Assembly (NCBI GenBank): GCA_015680685.1
Contig: MNCI01005943.1
Span: forward strand, 62,001-126,000
Reading direction: 5' to 3'
DNA: 64,000 nucleotides
Source: Gnetum montanum
Lineage: Eukaryota > Streptophyta > Gnetopsida > Gnetales > Gnetaceae
Within the stretch, counting starts at the first letter, position 1, and every line of letters starts with the position of its first letter. The position numbers and the translations under genes are program-made. Below, one piece after another: positions 47,445 to 59,190 of the stretch. The notes below the pieces were generated by a model. It was not told where the DNA came from. It did no database searches and worked only from the letters and a program-made list of their open reading frames with translations.

Positions 47445-48368
47445 TGATGAGCAGCAAGGTACCCCTACATCCAACCATACGAATCACAAGCATTCATGCA
47501 CAATCCAGTTGAATTCTATGGAATTTATCATTTTGTATGCACTAGCCCTTTAGGAAGTGAATCTAGCCTTAAGGTCAATTTTTGTCTTCCCAATTACACT
47601 TGTGATGTTCATTGGTATGGTTAAGTGTAACTTAGGCATTCGATTTTTATCATTTTTATGTCTTATAGGTGGGTGCTTGAAATGTAAATAAAAGGAATTT
47701 GATTAACTAATCTAAATTAATTAACTAATCCTAATATAAATATCTGTTCCCACTTTTCGTACATGTTCTGAACCCATGTATCTACTATTGGGTGACCAAG
47801 CATTATGCTACTGGGTGAACCAAGTAATAACACTGTTGGGATTACCAAGCAAATACATGTTACGCTTGAAGTGGTCACACTTATGTTCATAATCTATTTG
47901 GATTAATTTCTTCATTAATTTAATAATTGAAAAATAATTAATAGCTAATTGAAAACATTTAATAAATAACTAAAAATATTAAATGCATAAATAAAGTAGC
48001 TAATATATCCAAAGTGCTGCAAGGTTTATCAGAAAGCTCATCTTTATTATCACCCACATTGTTGTGCTTAGGTACAATAATCCTTGAATAAACATCTATA
48101 CACTCAATGACTTCTTCTGTGGGTACTTGAAGGAAATATTTTAACTTTTGAATGGAAAAAATGTAAGATCTCTATTACAACTACAATCTCTACTTCTATC
48201 ATAAATGTGGCTACACACGCATATTTATAGTTGACTACTAACACTACATCGATAGGGCCACATCAACACATGATATGATATGTCAACTAGGCCTCGTCGA
48301 CAAGGCTTGGATGACAAGGCTATGTTGATGAGGTCTCATCAACATAGCCAACAGAATATGACTCATCA
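47445..48368 (-). repeat. 5' LTR of element E
   Basis: Plus-strand edges are TGATGAGCAGC and ACTCATCA. It is collinear with 35252-36187. The minus-strand TATAAATA is at 48222-48229. The AATAAA-like and GTACAATAAT pieces near 48075 lie in R. Confidence 0.88.
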
Positions 48369-48725
48369 CCTATGATCTTGAGGAAGCATCACTAGATGAG
48401 GTTGTACATAGAAAGAATTTACTAATTTAAAAATCTATCATAAAGATATTAGCTAAGGTAGATAAAATATGGGACTCCTTGGATGAAAAGTTCCAAAATA
48501 ATTTAATAATTATGGATGAGAAAAAAAATAAGGGAAATAGCAACAAAGACAAAAGGAGAAAAAAGGATGCAAGAGAGGACTCCCATCAATAAAAAGGTAA
48601 GGTTACAATAGTTGGTGAGATTGCATATTCTAAAATAGAAGATGAAGGATGTGACATCTACCAATATGAAAATCATAAGGAATGTTGCCTAATACTATCA
48701 CACTTATAAGAATCTAAGGTTTAAG
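48369..48725 (+). pseudogene. Element D gag, second part
   Basis: The frame continues from 35251: YDLEEASLDEVVHRKNLL matches the DEEDESSIEELVN segment of B at this place. A Lys-rich tract follows, then a Cys/His motif (CDIYQYENHKECC, about 48650-48690). This continuity proves that E inserted into D. Confidence 0.85.
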
Positions 48726-49359
48726 CCTTGAATCCAAAGTTGGATAAGAGGTAATCACCTAGAGGATTACCTTATCTGCAAGGCAATTATCAGCAATAGT
48801 TCCACCAATAATAATCCTATTCAAGTGAAATGCCATCTTAATCTCAAGATTGTTATCATTAATGGTAAAATACATGATCAAGGAGGATGCCACCACCAAG
48901 GCAGTAGTATCCTTACCTCTAGCCAGACCTATATTGACACTATCTCTAGTAGCTTGTGTCTCCTACTAGCTTACATGTTACTTCTCATTACTACTATCCC
49001 CTTGAATATCATAGACTTGCCACTTCACGAACTGAATCTCCTCCTACCTATACTCCTCATTTCCCAAAATAGCACTTGATTTCTCATACCTCCAATCTTT
49101 TGCCACTTCCATCACTTATGAAAGATGAGATATCACTGTATCCTCAACAACATAATGCCACACAGGCTATAAATTTGCATCTAGATGACAACTCAAATAG
49201 TTCTTAGTGTATGTCTTGAAAAAGGGCTTTCTTTAGACCTAATAGTCTTTTTGAATCATTGTAGGCATCTATGGCTACAAATCCTTCTCAAATTACTCCA
49301 CAAATATTCATCAAATTGCATTCAAACTAAAGAATACAAAATGTACATACTCTCATGTT

Positions 49360-49800
49360 AACTCATGTATTCATGGGTTAGATAAAGGTAGGAAAACTTC
49401 CTAGAGAAAGAACTAATTCTAAAAGTCTTCTAATTTATTTATAGATTATAGGAAATGATTTGTGCAAGGCTCTATTAGACTTAGGTTCTAATGTGAACTT
49501 AATTTTTCAAGAAATGCACAAAACTTGGAAATTGTCTTAACTTAGGAAATGTAACATCATGTTAGAGCTTGCTAACTAATCCATCACTATTCCATTGGGA
49601 TTGATGGAGGATATTATGGCCACTGTATGTGGATCTTCATATCTAGTAAACTTCCTAGTTATCCATATAGACAACTACAAAGGAAACTTTCTAATTATCA
49701 TGGAAAGGACTTGGCTAAGTATAATTGATGCCAAGTTGGGGATCAGACACCTCTCCTTGAAGATTTTTAAGAAAAATAACTTTGGTAAAATTTAGAAGAA
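49360..49800 (+). pseudogene. Element D protease region
   Basis: The catalytic triplet reads Asp-Leu-Gly (GAC at 49478-49480) followed by NVNLIF. The open part at 49595-49795 has the IMATVCGSSYLVNFLVI and IIMERTWLS blocks. Stops precede and follow. Upstream (48726-49359) is the Pro/Tyr-rich linker in broken frames. Confidence 0.82.
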
Positions 49801-50339
49801 GAGGATTGCATGCATCGTGTACAGTGATACATGGTGTCATTGCATGTAGAAAATATGAATTGTGAAGAGCATATCTATTACAACATGTAAGAAGTATGAT
49901 GAAACCATAGACATCCAAAGCTACTTATATGAAACAACCAAAGGATAAGAAGGTATCTAGTCGTTGATCATAGATGATATCTCTAGTTCCACAATGTGCA
50001 TGGAACCAGTTGAAATCCTCACAAGTGCTTATATTAACAAGATGGATGAGATGGAACAAACCAAGAACCAACTCTTGGAGGTAGAATACAAAAAAGAAGT
50101 AGACATGGATTAGGAAGAGTTGAAAATTCTTGATACCTATATATAAGATCCCTTTGAACTAAATTCCTTACTATCATCTTTAGAATATGTATTTCTTAAT
50201 AATGGAAAGTTGATAATCATCAATGCCCAGCTCAATAAGGAATGAAAAGTTGCTAAAGGTAGTTAACAGATGGCCAGTAGCTTTTACTGGGTCATATGAT
50301 GAATTAATAGGAATAGATCCATGCATAAGCTAACATCAG

Positions 50340-51120
50340 ATCTACACAAACTCCATTATCAAATCTAAGAAGTAATCAAAAAGACAAGTTGTTAAAAATA
50401 AAGTTGAGAAACTTCTTAAGGAAGGATTCATTTATTTGATGGTAGATAGTAAATGTGTGAGCCCAATTATTATTGTATCAAAGAAAAATGAACAATGAAG
50501 AGTCTATATAGATGTCAAGCTATTAAACATGGCTAAGTTTAAGGATCATTTTCTATTGTCATTTGTGGACAAAGTATTAGATACAATTGTAGGGCATAAC
50601 TATTTTAATTTTCTTGATGGGTATAGTGGATATACTCAAATACAAATTGTTCTAGAAGACCTAGCCAAAATAACTTTCACAAGTTCTTTAGGAACATTTG
50701 CATACAAGAAGATGCCTTTTAGCCTATGTAATACCCCTACAACCTTTCAATGCCTAATTCTTAGAATCTTTTAGGAGTAGATTGGTAGTTGTATGGAAGT
50801 ATTTATGGATGAATTATTCACCTATGGAGCTAATTTTAAATAAGCATTGGACCACCTTGAGTAGGTACTAAGATAATGTATGGAGAGGAACCTATAGCTC
50901 AATTGGCAAAAGTGCCACTTGATGATCTAAGAAGACATTGTCTTAGGATATAGAATTTTAAGAAAAGGAATTAAGGTGGACCTTAAAAAGATAAGGGTTA
51001 TCCAAGAAATCATTAGATAACCTCAAATTATCAAAGATGTAAGGTCATTCCTTAGTCATATTGGTTATTACAAACATTTCATTGAAAACTTCTCTAAATC
51101 ACCAAGTTGCTAGTTGAGCT
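50340..51120 (+). pseudogene. Element D reverse transcriptase (FMDE active site)
   Basis: A Lys-rich N-terminus (about 50350) leads to a frame at 50529-50774 with FKDHFLLSFVDKVLDTI, FLDGYSGYTQIQI and the MPFSLCNTPTTFQ block. The active-site box reads FMDE at 50802-50813. The thumb follows to about 51120. Stops at about 50770 and 50860 and a frame change near 51105 break it. Confidence 0.87.
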
Positions 51121-51179
51121 TACCAAGAAGGATGCAACATTTGAATGGCCCAAGGAATGTGAAAAAACATTCCAACACT

Positions 51180-51750
51180 TGAAATAGATCTCATAGAAAC
51201 ACCAATTCTATGCACTCTTGATTGATCCAAATTCTTTCACATCATGGTAGACTTATCCAAGTATGCATGGATGATCAAAAATATCCATATTATATTCATT
51301 ATGCAAGTAGAAGAATTGTGAGTACATATCTCAATTATATCATTATAGAAAAGGAACTGATTGTGGTGATGTATGATGTAGATAAAATCATGAACTATGT
51401 GCTTGGATAGCCAATTTTTGTACACACTAATCACAATGAAATTTGCTTCTTGATGAATAAGTTAGCGATGAGTCCCCATGTTATACAGTGGTTTTTGATC
51501 TTATAGAAGTTTAATTTAATAATTATGAATAAAAAGGAAACCGAGGATGTAGTAACAAATCATCTTTCTTTGTTTAGATGGAATAACAATCATGATGAAG
51601 AACCCTTATTTAATCAATTTCTAGACAAGCTTCTTTTTGCTAAGGGAATTGAAGTTGACACATTAAGGGTTACAAATTTGTATGATGAATACTTATTATA
51701 TCTACTCATACATAATACTTCTATTAAATGGAATCATAAGAAGAAATAGT
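51180..51750 (+). pseudogene. Element D RNase H and connection
   Basis: The first catalytic Asp of the DASN block is eroded (about 51245). The YYIHYASRRIV, EKELIVVMYDVDKIMNYVLG and TNHNEICFLMN pieces follow to about 51455, then the connection with DVVTNHLSLF (about 51550). Broken by stops. Confidence 0.8.
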
Positions 51751-51829
51751 AGCTTCTCTACCAAGTTAAACACTACATAAAAATAAAGGATAATCTTTAC
51801 AAGGTTTATGCTAATGGCCTAGTACAATG

Positions 51830-52980
51830 GTATGTACCTAACGAAGATAAACTAAGAGTCCTCCAAGATATTCATGAGGAACCTTTTGGTGGCTATATGC
51901 ATGCAGACGAATGATCACAAAGATCCTAATGGTAGGATATTTTTGGCCAATAATCTTTAGGGACATACATCACTTCATCTATTTGCGCAAAAGATGCCAA
52001 TGAGATAGAGGAATGACAATCAAAACGGAAAGTCCTTAATAGTGAATTTAACCACTAGAGCCTTTCAACATTTGGGGAATTGACTTCACGGAATCCATCA
52101 TCCCCATGTATAATGGGAAGTCTTATATCATTATTGTTGATGGCTACTATATAAAATGGGCTGAAGTTGCAACCATTTTTTATTGTACCTCTACTACTAC
52201 AACTCAATTTTTTTAATAAAATGTGATAAATAGGTTTGGTATGCTTAGAGCACTAATTTTTGATAATGGAACACACTTCATAGGTGAATCCTTTTTTAAT
52301 TTAATGCAAAGCTTGAGGATGTAACATCAACTTACAACACCTTACCATCCTCAAGCCAACTATCAAGGAAAAGTAACTAATATGGAGATTGTTCAAATTC
52401 TAACATGAACCATTAGTAGACATAGGAAATATTAGAGTACCAAAGTCAAAAATTCCCTTTGGGAATATCCCTCAATATGGAAACTTTATGTAGACTACTC
52501 TCCCTATGAGTTAGTATATGGAAAGTTACCCAAACTTCCAATTCAAACTAAACTCTATACACTTACAACTACATCTGAGCTTGCCTTAGGTATTAACTTA
52601 GCACAAATAGAATGATTGATGACACTCAACATGTTTGACAAGAATCAAAGGGTAGCCCTTATGATGAATGAAGTGTACAAGGTATACAGCAAATAACAAT
52701 GCAAAACGCAAATAAGAAAAGTTGCATTCAAACTAAGAGACAAGATTCTCTATTGAAATCTCATGCATGTGCTAAAACAAACAAAGTTTCAAATATTATG
52801 AGAAGGATCATACATTACAGACTCAACTTTTCCTTCTAGGGATATGATAAATTACCACCCAACAATCCCTCAGAAGAAGATGCTACTCAACATCCAATAA
52901 CTCAAACCTTTCATAGACTTCCAAGTAACTAATCATAATACTAACACCTCAAATCAAGAACAAGCTCACTCTATTTTTTG
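51830..52980 (+). pseudogene. Element D integrase (catalytic Glu replaced by Lys)
   Basis: The zinc region is at about 51880-52010, with the first Asp in WGIDFTE (about 52085) and the second in IFDNGTHF (about 52258). The third position is Lys (AAA at 52370-52372) in a YQGKV context. A C-terminal domain runs to about 52980, where the internal polypurine site follows. Several stops. Confidence 0.83.
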
Positions 52981-53000
52981 AATTTTCTTCCTTCAACTTA

Positions 53001-53015
53001 GTCAGTGGGGAGATA
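53001..53015 (+). promoter_or_regulatory. Internal polypurine-tract-like site, element D
   Basis: GTCAGTGGGGAGATA directly after the integrase end, equal in position to the sites in A, B, E and F. A T-rich stretch (53048-53215) follows. Confidence 0.45.
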
Positions 53016-54710
53016 CCCATCTACTGTAATATCTTAAAAAGGATGAAAATGTTTTTTTTTCTTCTTTTTTATTTTACATCGTTCTTTATATATTTTTTAG
53101 TTTCTTTATATTTTACTAATTATTCTATATATTTTTCTTTTTTATTTTCTACTTTTTACTTTGTCTTTTCTAATTTCTTTCATTTTTTTTATTTGAAATC
53201 TTTGATTTTTTTTCATCACTACTAAAATCTTTGGAAATTATTTAATTTAGCTATCAAGGTTATAATTTATTACATAGACCAATTTTGTCTTAGATTATGA
53301 TCTCTACTAATGATCTATCAATTTTTTTATGGTATCATGCAATGAATTCACAACATTCATCCACTATCTCTATATCATATGGAATTTTATATCATGGAAG
53401 CATAACGATTTCTTCCCATAAAAACTAAAAGTAACATGTGATTGTGTTATCCTATGAACTAGGAAAGGTCTAAGTGGGAATAGAAAAGGGTGTGACATCA
53501 AGGGGATTTATTGTATTCTTTTCTCAGCTTCCCTCCTAAATTTTATGGCTCCTCATGGATATATCATCACTTCTACTATCGATCATAAAAAAGAGTATGT
53601 ATTTGTACAATATGGTTTCTAAAAAAAATGAAAATTTAAGGCACACCTCTTTGAAGATCTCTTGGGATACAAGCATTGGTTATGGGGCTAGAAGGTCATG
53701 TTACCCATGCCTGAAGGAACCCCTCTAACTAAGGCCTAAATTTCATCCTAACTACTTCCTTTTTTTCTTTTCTTCTTTTCTTGTAGTGATAATTATCCTT
53801 TATTATTTTCATTGAACCATGATGGTAAGGAGAGATAGAATACATCAATGCAAGGCCACTATTATTGAGATGAACTTGGTCTAGACTCAAAATGGATCTA
53901 TATTGGATCATCTTAATCACAGATCTCACTAAGGATCCCATGTGGCCAGGATGTAGATTTTTCCTCTTCCACTCTCTTTCTACCATTCTAGCACTTCATT
54001 TTTTCTCAACTCATAGCCTCATACCATGGTCAATTCATAGTTTTGTTTTATAATTTCCATAATCCTTAGACAATCCCACACATGGGTAGAGTATTTAACT
54101 TGAATAACCATTCATCATCTAGGGTGCCTACAGACTTATTATGATGAGGTTATGTAAGGACATATTAAGCATAAGCTTTCTTTCAAGAGGACCCGCTTGC
54201 ATATCTTTTAGTTTCTTCTAGTTCAAACCCCATAAACATGGGCCTCATTTCCATCTCGACAATCTTGACACCTTACATCATCCAGTTTTATGCTAATTTG
54301 GCTGAAGGAACATCTTCTATTTACTCATTCTGCATAATCAAAATGCCCTAATTTCTAAAAATTATAACCTCAATTGTACAATTATGTTTTTCAAATTTTT
54401 TGGCTTCCATTTGACTCTTATTTTAACCTCAAACTTGTTTAAAATTCCTCAATATTTCAAGTTAAAAAATGGTTGCAAACAATTGCATTGACACATCCCT
54501 ATTAATGCAACACAAAATATTATAAATAATCATGAAACTTAGCTTAATTTTCACATCTATATCCAAACATTTAAGGATTTTTTTTTAAATTCTCAAAGCC
54601 CATAGCCTTTTAAAAGCCATAACTTTCTAACCACTTATCCATTTTTACCTATTCTTTGATCCTCAAGCTTCCAGAGGTACACTTTACATGGTGGGAGCAT
54701 TAAATGCTTG
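53016..54710 (+). other. Element D non-coding 3' region before element F
   Basis: The block AAAGGGTGTGACATCAAGGG lies at about 53485-53504. A weak copy of the second block (GAGGACCCGCTTGCAT) lies near 54187. No conserved frame. The region continues after F at 61859. Confidence 0.6.
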
Positions 54711-54715
54711 GTTTT
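54711..54715 (+). repeat. Target-site duplication GTTTT, left of element F
   Basis: GTTTT directly precedes the LTR and recurs at 61854-61858 directly after it. Five bases is normal for Ty3/gypsy. Confidence 0.85.
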
Positions 54716-55519
54716 TGATGGGATGCGATATCGCGCTGTCCCCCACAATATCGTGTACATGATATCACGGTATCATGGTGCATCGCCAAGTCTATAAATA
54801 AGAGGCGACTCTCCCTTGTTTCTCATCCTAGGCTTAGACCGTAGCGAAACTTTGGCAGTTTTACCTCTCCAAAGATAGATTAATTTCCATGTGCCCGCAG
54901 TAGGAACTCCAAAGTGAACAGATCTTTATTTGAGCAAATATTGTACCTGAACACAAGTTTGTGTATGGCAATAAAGACAAACTTCTTGGATAAACCTTGT
55001 AGTGCATGGAATAGGCTAATTAGGAATTTATTTACTATTATTTATTATTCATCATTTAAATGCTTTATTAGTCGTGAAATATCTCTCAACCCTTCTCTCC
55101 TAGTTAAGTGCCTCAGTACGACCGCTTCCAGCACATGCATTACGCTTGGTGATCCCAGCAACAACTAGAATTTGGTAACCAAGGTTGCATTGGTTTAGGG
55201 TGTGAACGGTAAGTGGGAATGGATGCTGACGCTAGGTTAATTTAGGTTTAGTTAGTTAGTTAAAGTTAGTCAATTAGTCTCTTTACCCTTCACCTTGTTA
55301 GGATAGGAGATAAAACATAAAAACTATAAAAATCATATACCTCAGACTTACTTAACCATACAATCGTGACAACTACAAGTAAGTCTGGGAAGACAACGAA
55401 TGATTAACCTTAAGTGTTCCATGAGGCGTGTAGGCACTTATTCTACGATGTTCAACCAGATCACACGTGCTATGCTCGTATTCATATGGTTGAGTGTAGG
55501 GGTACCTCACCACTCATCA
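54716..55519 (+). repeat. 5' LTR of element F (804 bp)
   Basis: It starts TGATGGGATGCGATATCGC and ends CCACTCATCA. TATAAATA is at 54793-54800. Its GATATC array is about 70 bases shorter than in the 3' LTR. Confidence 0.92.
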
Positions 55520-55520
55520 T

Positions 55521-55538
55521 ATGTGCCGTTGTTGGGGA
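55521..55538 (+). promoter_or_regulatory. Primer binding site, element F
   Basis: ATGTGCCGTTGTTGGGGA, tRNA-Asp type with a few changes. A leader shared with B (GGGGACTAAGTGTTTGTGCG) follows. Confidence 0.82.
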
Positions 55539-55662
55539 CTAAGTGTTTGTGCGCTAAGTAGAACATAGAAAATTATCCACATCATTGGAAGCTTAAACGA
55601 ACCTTAGGGTTAATTTAAAAAAATTTATATAATGGTTAAATAGCACATCGAATTAAACTAAG

Positions 55663-57540
55663 ATGTTTTCTTCTAACAAGACAAATTCACCACCTAGGAA
55701 TTATACTAGAAACAGTTGGCAACATCAAACACATAATCAAAATCCACCAGTTCCTCAACAACATCGAGTGGTATATACTCATCCCGATGAGTATATTCCA
55801 TATTTTACCTTTATCTTCCATCAGGATGAATAGCTGCAATGGAGAGACTTGCAAGGTAACATAGTGTTACCTCTAGATCGATTAGTCCCAAACATGCTCC
55901 TCCGTGCTCTTGCACAGATCAGCATGACATAGCTCTATGCTGAATAGGTTGTAGGTGATTTTGACACAAGGGATTATCATCCCACGGAAGCACATCATTT
56001 AAGGGACTCACGGTAGGAGAGCCATCATACATTGTTGAAGGGCAAAGGGGTCCTGCACGTTCTAAGTGAAATAGGAGATGATGAACCCATTATAATGGGT
56101 TCTCTATTAAATGATGTTCCCCCTCCTAATGATGGTGAGGAGGTAGGGTATCGGAACCTACACTCCATGATACATAACACTGGTTTTGATCCTCGTGAAT
56201 GCCAACTATTCACTGAGGGAACAACAACACATGACAAGGATGGGCACTTAGATTGTCATCACAATCGAGGCCGTAGCAACTGAAGAGAAGGCAAGAAACA
56301 TCATAATGGTGATGGTTCTCATTCTTCTTTCCCTTCATCACATCACTCACCCTCTCCTTCCACATTTGGATGTAGGCACCAAGAGCATAACGGTGAGGAT
56401 AGAGGTAGGAAAATTAAGAGACCTCGACGAGAGAGTCAAGAGCGAGGACAAGGGCATGAATGAAGGGAAAGTAGGGAACAACATAGAAATCATAAATGTC
56501 ATGAAAGAGATGATCATGATGAACCCCTACTTGCCACTTAAAGTACGCTAGATATAATGGAGGCAGTTAGAATATCGACAAGGCATCAAAAAGATAGCCG
56601 GATCAAGCACTTAGACATGAACAATATCCCATGGTTTGAAGGGGGATACAACGCTGATCCGCAAAATCAATTACAGGCATTCCATGATGCCTGCACCTTG
56701 TAGAACATAGAGAACAAGTGGAAAAAACTAAATTTGTTTCCTAGGACACTCACAAAGGAAGCAGAGAGTTGGTACTAGTCCCTATAGCTGGAAACCATTA
56801 GGAGATGGAGTACGATGTTAGAATTGTTCAATGATAAATACCAAATGTACTCCATAGTGTCTAACTTGCATAAGCAAACCCAAGGATGAAAGCAAGGTAC
56901 TCATGAACCCTTGGATGCTACCATAGGCCGATACTATGCATTGTTACATCATTTCCCAAGCCATGGTTATGCACAATGGGATCAACTTCGCCATCTCGTA
57001 GATGGGCTAAGGTATGAAACTAGGAGAACACTTGGGACTTATGCCCAAGGGAGACTATCAGAACTTAGATCCCATGAAATTCATTGCTTGTTGGAGCAAG
57101 TAGCCAAAGAAAAAGGGGAGCTACAAAAAAGAGAAAGCGTGGAAGAATATAATTGCAATCCTTCCCTTCAAAAGAAGGGAGTAAAATTTTGTGATGAGGA
57201 GGATGAGTCATCACTTGAAGAGTTGGTAAATAGAAAAACCTTGCCACTCTAGAAGTTAACAACCGAAGTGTCAGCTAAGGTGGATCAATTATGGGATTCC
57301 TTAGACTCTAGACTTGAAACTGTCCTGAAAATTGTAGAGGAGTCTAAGGTGGAATGCGGTAGTGACTCTGATAAGAAAAATAGGAGAGATGCAGGCCCTG
57401 CACATAACAAGGGTAAGGGGAAAAAAACTATCTCCAATGAGGTTGTGGACTCAGACACAGATAATGATGGTGGATGTGAGATCTGCTAATATGACCATCC
57501 TAAGGGATGTTATCCAATCATCTCACATCTGCAAGAGTCT
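55663..57540 (+). pseudogene. Element F gag
   Basis: The start at 55663 opens with Met-Phe-Ser-Ser and a basic region. The THPDEYIPYFTFIF block (about 55780) is followed by a His/Ser-rich tract (about 56240-56360). The capsid core is at about 56617-57240: the NNIPWFEGGYNADPQNQ opening, the ESWY block at about 56765, and the 113-codon open part at 56911-57252 with FPSHGYAQWDQLRHLVDGL. A compact Cys/His motif (CEIC...YDHPKGCYP) lies near 57475-57510. Stops at about 55832, 56014, 56282, 56701 and 56889 break it. It is very close to the gag of B. Confidence 0.86.
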
Positions 57541-57712
57541 GGGGTGTATGCACTTAACCCAAGACTTAACCAACGGCAAGCACCCCCGAAGGTTACCTTA
57601 TCCCTAAGGTAACCCGAGATAGTTCCACCAACTATTAACGTACTATCCAAGTGGAACTCCACCACAACCCATCGAGCAACATTAGCAATGGCAACACCCA
57701 TAGTCATGGGGG

Positions 57713-58950
57713 ATGCCACCGTCCAGACAGCAATACCCTTACCGGCAACCTGATCCTTATGGCTATTATGTTCAACAGCTAGTTTCTCCAAGTGACTCTA
57801 TGGGTCACACAACTTCCCAACATCACTCCCCCCTTCAGGAGTGTTTTAGAAGGACTCCTTCTCCTCCAGGAGACACTCCACATACCTACCATCCTCCAAA
57901 TCCATCCACCACTCTTACGCTAGTAGTTCCACCAACACCTACTCCAACAATGCAAGGGGAACTCTCCACTCAACCACAGCAACATAATGCTACGAGAGCC
58001 ATAAACATTCAACTCGCTACTGGTTCTGACAACTGCAAGAAGAGAAGACCTTTCTTCAGAACCAAAATCCCAGACAAGCTCTCACAACAACAAGCGGTTG
58101 AGTTTGTGCATACTCCTCCACCATCCAAGACTTCGGGGCTCCCTTCAGTCCAACAACAGAGCTTAACGCATACGGTTATGTCAACGCATACCATTATTGA
58201 TTGGATCAAGGTAGGCCATCTTCCTAGGAAACTCTCTAATCCTAGAAGCCCCTTAATCTATTTACAATTCACCAAGAATGAACCACATAATGCTCTTCTT
58301 GACTCAAGTTTTGGAGTCAACTTAATCTCAGAAGAAATGTATCAAACCTAGAACCTGCCCCAACTCAAGAAGAGAAATATTCAACTAGAGCTAGCTGACC
58401 AATCCATCACCATTCCCTTGGGATTGGTAGAGGACATAATTACCACTGTGTGTGGTTGGTCATCCCCAGCTGATTTCCTAGTAATAGAAGTCAACAGTAA
58501 CAATGAGGACTTTTCAATTATAATGGGAAGGCCATGGCTAAGTACAATAGATGCATACCTAGGGATCCTTAATCTTTCCTTGGATATATCTAAGGTAAAC
58601 ATTTATGGAAAGATTGAGAAGAAGAAAGTTTCATGCATCACATACAGTGACTCAGAGAGTGATGACATGGAGGAATGCTCAGCATCTCTTCCATATAATC
58701 GATGTGCCCTAGAAACACAAATACAAAGGTACCTGTATGTAGCAACCACACAAGTAGTGGATACCCTGTGGTTGATACCTAGTCAAAAGAGCAACCCAAT
58801 ATGCATGAAATGAACTGGGGGAACAACCCACACTAACAACGAAGGCATAGATACATTGGAGTATGAGCGTCCTCCCCTTCCACCCCTTAATCTAAGAACA
58901 TCAATGGGGAGAAGTTGGAAACTTTTAAGAAATTCAAATAGGTGCTCATT
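57713..58950 (+). pseudogene. Element F protease region
   Basis: A 212-codon open frame (57713-58351) covers the Pro/Gln-rich linker and the start of the protease, with Asp-Ser-Ser (GAC at 58301-58303) in place of Asp-Ser-Gly, then VNLIS. After a stop, the frame continues at 58418-58813 with LGLVEDIITTVCGW and IIMGRPWLSTIDA, plus an acidic tail. It ends in the sequence that joins directly to the post-pol region. Confidence 0.85.
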
Positions 58951-58977
58951 ATTTTGGATCTCTCGCTTTCCATGTAG

Positions 58978-58990
58978 TCATGGGAGAGAT
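58978..58990 (+). promoter_or_regulatory. Internal polypurine-tract-like site, element F
   Basis: TCATGGGAGAGAT, the counterpart of 1029-1042 in A with one G-to-A change. Confidence 0.5.
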
Positions 58991-59034
58991 GGCCACCTAT
59001 GCTAATCATTGGAGGCCCTTAGTTCTTTTTGATT

Positions 59035-59190
59035 TTTTTTATACATTTTTATTTTACACATTTTTGTTTTACACATTTTTGTTTTACACGTTTTTGTTTT
59101 ACACATTTTTGTTTTACACATTTTTGTCTTACACATTTTTGTTTTCACGTTTTTGTTTTACACATTTTTGTTTTGCACATTTTTGTTTTA
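59035..59190 (+). repeat. T-rich 15-bp tandem repeat, element F
   Basis: Nine or more copies of the CATTTTTGTTTTACA unit, as in A at 1083-1240. It follows the internal polypurine site after about 45 bases. Confidence 0.9.

Larger units (their letters stand above)
35252..48368 (-). mobile_element. Element E: full-length Ty3/gypsy retrotransposon on the minus strand
   Basis: Two LTRs (936 and 924 bp) frame, on the minus strand, PBS, gag, protease, RT, RNase H, integrase, internal polypurine site, downstream coiled-coil ORF and PPT. It is the most complete element in the window: at about 13.1 kb it carries both pol and the downstream ORF. It is inserted in gag of D. The flanks TTTAT (left) and CCTAT (right) could be a mutated 5-bp target duplication. 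All genes are broken by stops. Confidence 0.9.
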
